Shown here: positions 44,227 to 54,879 of the stretch, piece by piece
How positions within the stretch are numbered: the stretch's first letter is position 1
Layout: the number at the start of each line of letters is the position of its first letter
Source of the DNA: Heliocidaris tuberculata
Taxonomy: Eukaryota; Echinodermata; Echinoidea; Camarodonta; Echinometridae
Length of the DNA stretch: 64,000 bases
Direction: 5' to 3'
Assembly (NCBI GenBank): GCA_025618425.1
Contig: CM046833.1
Span: 5,352,356-5,416,355 of the forward strand
Notes under the pieces: model-generated
Databases searched by the model: none
Seen by the model: only the letters and a program-made list of their open reading frames with translations
Told to the model about the DNA's origin: nothing
Translations under genes and position numbers: made by a program

Positions 44227-44504
44227 CAGGGGCGGATCTAGCTTTTTATAAAGGGGGGGGGGGTTTGGGGGCGGTATGCGAGGGAGCGTAGCGACCGAGC
44301 CCGAGCGAGCGGAGAATTTTTGAAAATCTGTGTGTGAAAATGGCGTTTTCTTGCATCTAAAACACCACTATTTTTGGTATAGAGGTCATTGCCAAATTAA
44401 CCCCCCCAAGATAAAAAAAAATGGTCCCCGGATTTTTTTTTTTTTTTTTTTGGGGGGGGGGGGTTGCAACCCCCCCTCCAACCCCCCCTCTAGATCCGCT
44501 TCTG
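44227..44504. mobile_element. CAGGGGCGGATC element, 5-bp target duplication, copy 1
   Basis: The ends read CAGGGGCGGATCTAG and, as complement, CAGAAGCGGATCTAG, flanked by CAGAT (44222-44226 and 44505-44509). The interior is G-rich with GCGACCGAGCCCGAGCGAGC. Same family as 48105-48261. Confidence 0.7.
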
Positions 44505-44776
44505 CAGATTACAAGAACATAAGCAGTAACGAAAAACACTGCCCAAATTCTATAAAATAATGATTGCCTATTCGCCAATCTGAATTCCTTAACGTTCTTC
44601 AGGGCGGTGCTGGTGCGAATTTGAATGCAATTTAGGTGCAATATTTAACTTGAACGCGCTTTTCACACGTTTATGTGAGAAAATTATGAAATCGCATGCT
44701 AATGAAATTAAATTGAATGAAGTAGTTAGCTTTTTGAATGTTGATGTGACGAAATTGGGTGGGAAAATCCGTCTCG

Positions 44777-45132
44777 TATATATGAAGATAATCTATATTA
44801 TAATGTCTTGATACTGACATGTGTATTTTTCTTTCTTCGCTTTGACTTCAAAATCTTAACTGGCAAAATCAGCCTAATGATACTTGCTTTTTAACACAAT
44901 TTTGGTCCAAAAGTGATAGAAAACTGTCTCATACAATAGAGATCCCCAAAATTTACCACAGGTTGTTTTGGTAATAGCCTTGTGAGTCAAATGCATTTAC
45001 GATGTCCACGTGATTACTTTCATTAGTAATTAACTTTAAATATACATCCAGTGTTCTTGCAGCAACAGTCCAAAATGTCTCTTTGCCACTTCTTTCAACT
45101 CGTCCCACCTATGCTATTTAGGGTTCATGGGT
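44777..45132. other. Intergenic, no gene seen
   Basis: AT-rich, no recognisable feature. Confidence 0.45.
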
Positions 45133-45370
45133 GGTAGGCCTATTCTGAGATTTATTTTATCTTGATTTTAGTGAAATAATTTTAATTGTCATAACAAAAT
45201 GTACGCTTATGGCGCATCATTGCATTGGTTAATGACTACGCAAAAATGGCTGCGTACGCGGAATTCATCTGCGCAAACACCCATAAAACGTTGCAATTTT
45301 TAAAAATTTGTTATGACAAATAAAATATTTTCACTAAAATCAAGATAAAATAATTCTCAGAATACCACCC
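45133..45370. mobile_element. 238-bp palindromic MITE
   Basis: Arms of about 75 bp: GGTGGTAGGCCTATTCTGAG against its near complement, then TTTTATCTTGATTTTAGTG in both arms. No coding frame. Confidence 0.7.
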
Positions 45371-45505
45371 CAGGTGGGTTATGCACTAACAGCTAAAATT
45401 AATCCCAAATAAGAAAAAAAATCAATTTTAGGAACAATATCCATCCTAAGAGCGATATCGCTTTTAGTGACTGATTCACTAAGGTATTTGGGATTGATTC
45501 CAGCC

Positions 45506-46103
45506 TCGAGCGATCGCCAATAGGGTAAAAATGCCCGGATGTACCGTTTTTGGCGAATTCTCATTCAATTCCGGGACCTGTGTACTTCCGGTGTATACGG
45601 ATGCTAAGTTACAGTAACCGCGGTCCACCCTTATGGAATTTTTCTTCAAACTTATCTAATAAAAGTTAAGGTAATCGTAGAATTGTCATGGCGAGCGTTT
45701 CTCAAGACTTCAAGAATATGACCGTTCTGCAGCTGAAAGCTTTTCTGACAGAAAGAGGCATTCCATGCAACGGAAAACGCAAACTCGAATTGGAATTGCT
45801 AGTACGGAGAGCCGCTGAATGTTACAGCGTTATTGAGCCTTCGGTCAATAGCGATGAATTATAAATATATCTAATCTCTACAAAAAGATGAATTTCCAAC
45901 CTCGAGAACTCTTGCGTGTCATCAAAGTCTGGAGATGCAAGCTCAGACTGTAAACATAATTAATATGCACGGCCGCCGGGTCATTCACCGACCGGTCAGA
46001 TTCCGGAAGTAACTAGGTCACAAAAGCTGTCCCACATTGCATAGCAAACGCACCCCGATACCTGCATCCGGGCATTTTTACCCTATTGGCGATCGCTCGA
46101 AAT
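45506..46103 (+). mobile_element. TIR element carrying a SAP-domain mini ORF
   Basis: The ends carry GCGATCGCCAATAGGGTAAA followed by AATGCCCGGATG, and its complement at 46065-46100. The right end is joined to a second inverted copy of the tip, which makes a palindrome at about 46079-46128. A 58-residue ORF lies inside. It has a transposon architecture but no transposase. Confidence 0.65.
45688..45864 (+). CDS. 58-residue SAP-domain ORF
   Basis: The protein begins MASVSQDFKNMTVLQLKAFL and continues TERGIPCNGKRKLELELLV, a clear match to the SAP pattern (leucines, a central Gly, GKRKxxL) used by many proteins to bind DNA. Start context GTCATGG is good. The stop is TAA at 45862-45864. Some eukaryotic DNA transposons, for example ISL2EU-type elements with a YqaJ nuclease, encode SAP domains, so this may be the first domain of an accessory protein stripped of the rest. 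It lies between inverted repeats, so it is unlikely to be a host gene. Confidence 0.6.
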   Translation: MASVSQDFKNMTVLQLKAFLTERGIPCNGKRKLELELLVRRAAECYSVIEPSVNSDEL

Positions 46104-46560
46104 TCGAGCGATCGCCAATAGGGTAAAAAGGTTGGGAGTGATCCGGATTGCTCCTAACAATCACAAACGGTCACTCCACTGCATGCCCGCCCGCGCCCCA
46201 GGGCGCGGCTACGCTGTGCCTGCCTGCACGCCCGCGCCCATTGCCCTAGCCCTGTGTATGTCCAGTCGATGCGTGCGCGCAATTAATGCAGTAGCTAGGT
46301 AACGCGCACTAGCTACGCGCTAAGTAAAGAATTAGGTCGGGTGACTGAGGGACGGTGACTGAAATTTGAGTATGTTGATTGGTTGGAATGAGTGCGCTCG
46401 TAAATATTCATTTGCGCTCATATATATTCATGATAAAATTGATTCCATCCTAAAAGCGATTTAGTGAATCAGTAAGGTGGAATTAATTTTAAGCTGGGAA
46501 TGAAATCAATCCCGAAAATTGATTTTAGGAATGATATCGATCCCAGTTAGTGAATCACCC

Positions 46561-46989
46561 CCCAGGTCAGTACAGAAACTAAGCTCATTAATGCTGTTAT
46601 TCCACGTTGTATCTAATTATTTTGTCATCCACTGATCCTGTTTATTATGTAACTTGAATAAACCTTTGTTTTCGTGGTTGTAACTGTGATTTTGTGTGAA
46701 ACGTTCACTGATTAAAGACAGACTGCGTCGCATTGCCTGTTTTACAAATGTGTTGCGGCATTCACGGTGGTCAGGAATTTCATCAGTTTTGTATAAAACG
46801 CCAACTTATAATCACCATGAAAGCAGCTCTAGACTATTCATTCTCCAAATTACCCCCTCATCCGTGTTTGACAGAGGGGACAATGCAGCCAGTGGACACT
46901 TGTTTACATTCACTATGGTCACTACACACATTTGAGTTGACACGAAACTTATTAACTAGTTTCTCTCAGTGAAAGATACCAGCCTTCTT
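46561..46989. other. Intergenic, unrecognised
   Basis: Two overlapping 79-codon plus-strand frames (46696-46935 and 46733-46972) show no family features. Not called. Confidence 0.4.
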
Positions 46990-48640
46990 TTTCTTTGGGA
47001 AATACATATAGATTTGATTTCTTTTTTCATCGTAACCGGAAAATGACCCCAAAGACACATGTAAACTACTTTTTTATTGAAAGAACAATAAGAAGAAGGT
47101 TAAATAATTGACACTGTTTCCTTCTATCTCTGGACCCTATAACACCAAACAGCTTGTGTTGGACGAGTTGAATAGGCAGGCGCTAATTCTTGTAACGACC
47201 TTCCTTAATCATTAGGTTGCTGTTATTTATCCTGATGTTGATAAATTTTGGTATAAATGTTTGTGGTTTTTTTCAATATCGAGCAACAGGTAGTTTTCCA
47301 ATTTGTAATTGGTTTTTTAGGATTTTATATGTTTTCAATTTTGTAGAATATTCGGTATCATTTTCATTAGTTAGGGTGTCTTACCAGGCTTTTATATATA
47401 TCTATCTTTTAATTTGCCGAGTATAGCTTCCTCTAACCTTCTGATAGAAAAAAGTTTTATGATTTTATCACATATGCGAAAATCCTAATGAGTTAAAAAA
47501 AAGATTTCATGTCTTTGCCATAATTGGTGTTTATGTTCATGCCTTCAATGTAATTTTGCTTTAGTAAGATTTTGTCGGCGGAATTTATTATATGGTGCGA
47601 ACAGCTACAGTCGACGGCGCTGTTCATTGCCGACGCGATCTAGTCGTTCCTATTAGGATTTTTAATTTTTTTTTTACTTGTACATGTTATAAGGCTTCTG
47701 GTAGGAAAGTTTTATAGCATTTTTCAAGTTCTTTAGTCTCATTTATCAAATATCTAAGCCCCCCATATTTCAGAATTATAAAAAATGATCCGCTCTATAC
47801 AGGTATCGAATTAAAAAAAAAGTATAATGGTATTAAGTACACTCAATTTTTCGGGAAGATGTTTCGAAGGCTAACACGGCCTTTTTGGCCTTATTGATAA
47901 GATGTTTTTATTCCGTGTGTAAATGTGCCCCATGGTTTGAAGATTATTCCTAAATATTTGTATTCGTTAGTTATTTTTTTTTTCTTTTTTTTATCAAATG
48001 AAAATACATTTCTCTCATCATTCTTCCCGCCTTATTGAAAATCATTATCTTTGTCTTTTATGTGTTAACGTCTGAATTCCATTTTTTAAAACAATATTCA
48101 TTTACAGGGGCGGATCTGGGGGGGGGGGGCGAATCGGCCGCCCCCCCCCATTTGAAACCCAACTGGCATACCTTAACTACACAATAAGAAATATGCCTCC
48201 TTAATTGTGTACTTTTCCAGCTCTGTGCCCCCTCTTTTACAAAATCCTGGATCCGCCCCTGATTTAAGTGGTTCAGTGCTATTTGAAGTCCACACTCTTT
48301 TTCAGATACGATAACAAGATCATCAGCATACAGAAGGCATGACATTTTTTTCTCCTGAACCTAATGTCACCGGATGGCAATCATCTCCTAATGAATCTAC
48401 AATAGTCCAGTAGAAATTTTTCAGACCTGGAAAAAGGTTTTTTTGTTGATTCTAGATGGGTATTGAGGTAAATTGAAATGAAGTCCTCAACGAAAGATGT
48501 TATAAAAGTTCGCTCGACATTTCATATGCTTAGCTGATTACACCTTGAAAAGGAGGAGATATTCAGCTTATACATAATGTAGATCGGTATGCAGAACTAG
48601 TTGTCTGGATCTTACTGTTTTGACGCGACCTGCCCTAATA
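46990..48640 (-). pseudogene. Degenerate LINE ORF2 (RT to C-terminus)
   Basis: The minus strand reads LFNIFVEDFISIYLN at about 48460-48510, SCLLYADDLVIVSEKECGLQ at about 48285-48345 (the RT catalytic box), NEYKYLGIIF at about 47935-47970, and IKEGRYKN near 47190 in the C-terminal region. Many stops and frameshifts are present. The element at 48105-48261 interrupts it just after the RT box. Confidence 0.75.
48105..48261. mobile_element. CAGGGGCGGATC element, 5-bp target duplication, copy 2
   Basis: 157 bp with ends CAGGGGCGGATCTGG and, as complement, CAGGGGCGGATCCAGG, flanked by ATTTA (48100-48104 and 48262-48266). Removing it with one ATTTA rejoins the LINE frame as LNHLNEYCFKKW, which confirms the 5-bp duplication. 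Confidence 0.85.
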
Positions 48641-48929
48641 ATTGACGCTCCGCATCATTTTTTTTTTAAGTCAAAGCAACATTATTTCACATATAAAATC
48701 TATTACGGTTTACACCATGCATATATAAAATCATATTAAAAATAAAGACAAGACATAACATTCTTAAAGTCAAACATGGATAGAATATAATAAACATACA
48801 TAAACAAATGTTTTCATGTTTTTAATTGAAAAAAGCACCTACAAAATGTGAACTTACTTGAATGATTTTTCATTTCATTTTTTACTCTTTTTTTTTATCA
48901 TCATTATTTTTGTATTATTCTTTTTATTT

Positions 48930-49245
48930 ACACTGTAGTTAGTTATTTTTTGTATTTTTATTTTATCTTTTATTTCTTTATTTTTAAAATTATTTTTTCA
49001 TTTTTTGGTCATCTTTCAAATTATTTTTTCTTATTTTTAATTTTTTTTCATTTTTTATATTTATTTATTCATTTATTTATTTATTTTTATTTTTATTTAT
49101 TTATTTTTTATTTATTTGTTTATTTATTCATTTATTTATTTTTCATTTTATTTTATTTCATTTATTTATTTATTTATTTATTTTTATTTTTATTTATTTA
49201 TTTATTTATTTATTTTATTTATTTATTTTTTTTTTTTTTTTGGGG
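48930..49245. repeat. TTTA/TTTAT low-complexity tract
   Basis: Over 300 bp of almost only T and A with TTTA periodicity, followed by a run of 10 G at 49243. Confidence 0.9.
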
Positions 49246-51305
49246 GGGGGGGCTTTTTTTGCTTATGCGCCTACCCTAATGAAACCTCAAAACTGCAGCA
49301 GTCCCTATCCCCAACCATTTCGAGTTAAAAACAATTATGTTTAAACATACAAATATGAACTTAAAGAAATTATTTCTCGGGTTGTGAATTGAGCGATCCA
49401 TGTCCAGGATCAAGGAATCAGGATTCTCCTCGCCGATATTTTGCACACTTAGAGAGGAAAATTGGGGTTAGTCGCTCTGACACCCCCCCCCCAAAAAAAG
49501 GGGGGGGGGGATGCGGAAAGTGGGGGGGGGGGGGAGAAATGAGTGGGATGAAGGGATAGAGACTGAGAAAGAGGAGGAGCAATGCCATTGTGCATTGCAG
49601 CTGTAATTCACGACAATTTTTATTTAATACAGAGTCATTAATAATGCTGAACAGCAAAATATTAGCAGACAATCCCAGCGGCGATCCCGAGGGTGGTCGA
49701 GGGGGGGGGGGGGGTGGAAAATGTCGAAGACTGTATAATTAGCAACTAATGGTAAAAGATGATACCACAAAGTATTTAAAAAAAAAGCGAAAGAATGACA
49801 CGATCATTTTAAAATGCTTATGAACAGAGAGTTAACTTTGATTCTTAAAAAGACTCAAATACACCAATTATGATATACGAAAAGAACTCTACTGTCACAG
49901 ACAGAAGTCTTAGATGCTATTAAAGCTAAATTAAAGATGGGGTATCACCCCCCCCCCCCCACTCATAATTGCTGTCGGCAAATGCGCCACCTCTGTCGGC
50001 AACAAAAAAAAGAGGGGGGGGGAAGGGAGAGGGAAGAGGAAAGGGAGGAGAAAAGAGAAAGGAGAAGAAAAAAAAAAGGAATGGGAAAGGAAAGGAAAAC
50101 AAAAAACAGAAAGAAAAGAGAAGGGAAGGAAAGAAAAAGAAGGAAAAACTAGCCAAGTTAATATTTGGGCAAAAGGCGTCCCCCTTCGGCAATGGCTGAA
50201 GCCCCCCTCCCCGAGGATTTTCAAAGTTCCGATATTCGGGCAACCACCACTTCATATTCGGACAACGAGGAGAAAGAATATGCAATTATTATTTGGGCAG
50301 CGAGGTTCCCAGATAATTATGTAACTTCTGTATGTAACTTTTGTACATTTTCTCTGCGAAAAGGTAAAAAAAAAAAAAAAAAAAAAAAAAATAGCTCGCT
50401 CGCTTCGCTCGCTCATATTACGTCAACAAATGAGGCCTCGTGTGAGCTAGGCTTTACATTTAAAACCATACGCATCCTTATGACGGAGCAGCATCCTCAA
50501 GTACACAAAGACGTTTAAATAAACATACTTGAGGATTGCACCAAAATTTGTCATAATCTGATGTGAATGTTTTCCGGTTATGCTTCGTTAGGGCTTAAGG
50601 TTACCCTTAACACTCTAGCTCCGACCCTAAACCTAACCCTTTGCGTAGCTAGATCACTGGTTGGGAGCGCCAATGAAATGTCACCTAAACCAATACAATG
50701 CTTGCTTTAAAGCAAATGAAAAAAAAACTGATAAGATGAAAAATATGTACTAAAAATAAAATATTCAGTTGGCATTCTCCACAACTACAATAACAGCACC
50801 AGTTGATCCTGGTGTCCATGCCTATAATTTGATACAGTACACATTATATTTTTCGTGTAAGTATAGCTAAGATCTTAGAATATGCATGAAATGACAATAA
50901 TCTTCGTCCAACACAACTGTTTTATATACAAGGTGCATAGGCTAGAAGAGCAAAAAACATGTGCACACCTTATTTTCTGTCTTTTTACCATGTCGTGTTT
51001 GACGCCAGGAATTTCAAAAGGAAACTATGCATCGAAATTTAAAAAAAAAATAAAAAAAATGGCAATATGTTGACAGGTTGAGAAACACTGTTTTCTTTAA
51101 AAAAAAGAAGTAAAAATTGGTAATTGTTTGATTTCTCACAACAGCAGAACAATATCGTATCAATAATACAATAAGTATTATGCTTAGATACATAAATGTA
51201 ACTTTCAATTTAAAAAAAAATGCAGCCAAAAGAAAGAACACTAGTGTTGCAAATTAGAAGAAGTAAAGGAAAGCAACAAGGCAATATATTCTTGATAGAT
51301 TAAGT
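49246..51305. other. Homopolymer-rich intergenic region, no gene
   Basis: G and C runs near 49486, 49500, 49525, 49701 and 49950, a purine-rich tract 50010-50150, and poly-A at 50366-50390. CGCTCGCTTCGCTCGCTC at about 50399 is typical of low-complexity element interiors. 50590-50640 holds a few CCCTAA-like units. No gene seen. Confidence 0.5.
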
Positions 51306-51592
51306 AGTTTCAAGTTTCAAGTTTATTTTATTTCCACAATCCCATAAAAAATACATAACAATCAAGAGAAAACAAGAATACAACATAAGTATAATACAGC
51401 AGAGAGTGGTTGGATTGACATAGGCCTACAGGCCTTTCTAAGGTCAATCCCAAGAACAGCAACTTAATAGAACTACAATATGAAAACAATAATGGAATGT
51501 GTTTTATTTTTCCATCATCGGTTTATTGTCATGAATCCACATCATAGATACATATAGATAACTATCTATATCAGTGACTTAATAATATATAG
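51306..51592 (-). mobile_element. Retroposon 3' tail and flank
   Basis: On the minus strand GGAAATAAAATAAACTTGAA leads into TTGAAAC repeats, the same tail type as at 25018 and 31876. The upstream body, with AGGCCTGTAGGCCTATGTC, extends to about 51480. Confidence 0.45.
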
Positions 51593-54169
51593 ACCATGGG
51601 ATGACCACTGAAATTCTCACTCTTCGTGGTCCGAGAGTTCGCCCCACCTAATTTGACCTTGTAAATGTTACTAAAAATACAAAAACACTAATGGCATATG
51701 TTGTCATTTGCAAAATGTGCAAGTTTGTTTAAAAATGATTATTTTGTAGCAAAAAACTGAGCTCCATATCTTCTTGACCACATGGATTTCAGCCACAGAG
51801 TTTAGCACAGCATTCCCACCACATGGTATGTGCTGTGTGTGTGTGTCTATGAGAGTTTGTGTGCTGTGTATTTGTGTGTATTATGTGTATGGTGTATAGG
51901 GAAGTGCCAGGCTCTTTCACTTACTTTGACCTGGCTGTAGAACAGCATGGCATGGCCAGTGCAAACTGCATGATAAAACCCTTGTTTTTTTATATTTTGA
52001 TTTATTTAGATTGAAGAGCTTCAGTTTATTATAAAACAGAGGAAGGAAGAGAAAGGACTGAACCTTTTATGAGGGGAAAAGTGAATTTTTTTAAAATCAA
52101 CAGCTGTATTTTAGGGACCAATATCAAAGACAATGCAGACAGTGTAGTCTGCTACGGATAATGCAGTCTGCTACCTATTGTGAAAACATGTAACTGCAAT
52201 AGCAAGTAGTATTAAAAAGGATGATGTAGTTTGCACTGTAAGGGAAGATTCACAGCAAAGAATTCTTGTACCTTACTGCTCATGAATAGGAAAATCAGCT
52301 ACATAATTCAACCAGTGAAGAAAAAATGAGAGTATGACGCCTCTGATATTCACACGAGATGAAAGAAAACAAACAGCTTCGTGTTACTCAGAGGTGCCAC
52401 AGAGAGGTGAATGAGTTCAATTCTTTGGCAGTCATAAAGGCCAAGGCAAAACACTGTCTAAATTACCTGAGATAGATTTTGGTAGGTTTGCATGAATTTA
52501 TCTACATAGGCAGTTAGGCACTGATATTACAATTTATATATTTTATGTCTTGGAAATACATGGGTTATGCAATTGCAAATACAATATACTTCTTTAAAGA
52601 CCTACTAATTTTCAACTGCTATAGACTGAGTTTTATCCCTTACAGAGTGGATTGATTGTGCATGAATTTGCGTAACTGGAATTTAACTATTATGTCATGG
52701 TTTGGAAATTTCCTACTTGGCAACAGTCATAGGCCTGTATACATTGCATTTTTCACCAAAAGTTACTCTTAGCATATTGCCTTTCAGGTGATTTAATATA
52801 GTGTTTGCAGTTCAGTCAAATACTCTGATTACCATATTGATGCCTAATTTACATAATTAGGCACCAATATCATAAAAGGTATACGCATTTACTGCTTAGA
52901 AATATTGAAATTCAGATGATGCAGTCCGAAATAGAACTGAATACTAACTTTTCATTCATATGATACTGAACTGTTCGATGCAATACAGTATTAAACAATG
53001 GGGTTTGCATTAATATGCATAATTAAGCCTCATTATATGGTGACAAACTGCTAGTTTCAAAGCTTGACAACAATCCTATTTACAGTCAGCACCCATAGTT
53101 ATCTTAAACTATAGCCGTTCATATGATCTGATATAGAAATTTTCAGTTGAGTAGCCACAATAACAGATTTGCATATGATGCAAATTTGCGTAATTAAGCG
53201 TCAACATTTCACATAATTAAGAATCATTTTCATAAAATAATTACGCATTTATGGCTTGGAATATTCGCATTCAGATTCTGCATTCCAAATTATCCTTAAA
53301 TACCATCTTTTGATTGAGAGCACACTGCTCTTTGTGAATTATGGTTATAAACAATATAGTTTGCATAAATTTGCATAATTAGGCCACATTACGGTGGTAA
53401 ATTGCCATTTCCAAGCATCGCAACATTCATATTTAGAGTAAGCACCTAAAGTTTAATTAAAATATTAGTATTCATGCAGTTGAATATAAACATTTTTCAG
53501 TTTAAAAAAGCCAGAATAATGGATTTGCATACAGATGAATAATTTGTATAATTAGGCATTAATATTTCACATAATCAGGAATCAATGTCATAAAATATTT
53601 ACACATTTAAGGCTTGAAATATTCACATTCAGATTATACAATCCAAATAATCCTTAAATATATATTTACATTAAGAGCACACCGGTGTTTGTAAATTATT
53701 GTATAAGTAATGAATATTGCATAAATTTGCATAATCAGGCCACATTACAGCGATTAATTGCCACTTCTAAGATTTACAACATTCATAATTAGGGTAAGCA
53801 CCCAAAGTCACCCTAAAATATCACCTTTCATGTGATTTGATATTAGCATTATTAGTTAAATAGCCCCCCGAATGGATTTGCATATTGATGCCTGATTTGC
53901 ATAATTAGGCATCAATGCTACAAAAAATATAGATATATGGTTTAGAAATATTCACATTCAGATGATACAGTCCAGATTAGACAGAATTATGCATAAATTT
54001 GCATAATTAGACCTCATTAGAATGATAACGTGCAAGTTTCAGGCTTGGCAACATTCATATTTGAATTCAGCACAAAAAAGTACATTTGTCCCAAACTTTT
54101 CAGGTGGGGCGAAAATGTAGACCACGAAAATGAAAAACGGAGCGTCTTTTTCCAAGTCATCCCATGGTC
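51593..54169. mobile_element. 2.6-kb TIR element filled with about 350-bp tandem repeats
   Basis: The ends read GACCATGGGATGAC, and both TIRs run on through CGTGGTC to TTCGCCCCACCT, with TA on each side (51591-51592 and 54170-54171). From about 52490 to 54060 it holds four to five diverged AT-rich units of 329-361 bp. Their markers are ATAATTAGGCA.CAAT, TTTGCATAATTAGGCC and GGCTTGGAATATTC. No open frame. It is non-autonomous. Confidence 0.75.
52490..54060. repeat. About 350-bp AT-rich tandem repeat
   Basis: The marker near ATAATTAGGCACCAATATCA recurs at about 52853, 53214, 53571 and 53900, with an earlier weak copy near 52508. Units differ by many substitutions, so the array is old. Confidence 0.75.
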
Positions 54170-54565
54170 TAATACAAGTGTTGACTGCTTTGAAGGGCAT
54201 AGTTAAAACTATTGTACAAGGTGATCTCGACACGGTACTGTACATAATAATGCAGTCTAGAGATCACCTAGGAGCTTTAGTTTCAACCGTGACATGAAAA
54301 ATAAGCAGTCAATACTTAAAAACCGTCTCATAGAGCTTTATGAAATGGAATTTAAAAGTGTAAATTCACACAAAATTAACCATTATGCCTTTAAAAGTAT
54401 GCAATATATACAATTGAATTATATTTACAAATTAAAACACGTGCTCTTAAATCAACTTTGTTAGGGGCTTAAGAGCAATATAACAAACCCGCGTTGTTCA
54501 TTATTTCTATAAGCCTTTTAACTTCAACATGACATAATCATATTACAATTCCAATGAATATTTAA
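54170..54565. other. Intergenic, no gene seen
   Basis: AT-rich, nothing recognised. Confidence 0.45.
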
Positions 54566-54760
54566 AGGGTCTCTGAGGTCAAAAAAAATAATTTGTATAC
54601 AGTTAGAATGTATAAAATTAACCCCAAATAACTTTACCCAGCATTCTACAGGTTAGCTGTTAAGGAGTTTGAAGAGAATAAAGGACAGCGTGAACGAACG
54701 ACGCGCGGAACTCAACTGGAGTTGAGTTCCGCGCGAGCAGTTTTCTATGCGTGTGCGTTT
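54566..54760. mobile_element. TTAA-family MITE, partial, with perfect 34-bp palindrome
   Basis: It follows TTAA at 54562-54565 and matches one arm of the family. The centre is a perfect inverted repeat with 16-bp arms CGCGCGGAACTCAACT around GG, at 54702-54735. The far end is lost. Confidence 0.65.
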
Positions 54761-54879
54761 CTTTTATGCGTGCACGTTCGGCGAACGCCAAGACGAGATA
54801 GTGGAATTATCGCGATCGCACTATCGCGTTGTCGTCTGCTATGTACAGCGCCGGGGCTGACAAACACTCGAAAATTGAT

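Larger units (their letters stand above)
43503..44776. mobile_element. TIR element carrying an HTH-like mini ORF
   Basis: The ends read TTTTCCCGCCCAATTTCATC and, as complement, TTTTCCCACCCAATTTCGTC, with further inverted similarity inward (CATTCGAA-type stretches). It holds a 43-residue minus-strand ORF and is interrupted by the element at 44227-44504. Confidence 0.6.
45379..46556. mobile_element. Outer inverted-repeat element around the SAP element (putative)
   Basis: Short similar blocks occur on both sides in both orientations (CACTAAC, AAAATTAAT, CCTAAAAGCGAT, GATTCACTAA). This suggests an older element into which the SAP-bearing element inserted. The boundaries are approximate. Confidence 0.4.

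Noticed and set aside
46696..46972. Two overlapping 79-codon frames
   Set aside because: No recognisable residues, overlapping in different phases, no splice evidence.
49926..50285. 119-codon Phe/Pro/Ser-rich frame
   Set aside because: Translation of a purine-rich low-complexity tract.
50590..50640. Telomere-like CCCTAA units (also at 2171-2190)
   Set aside because: Only two or three imperfect units, no array.
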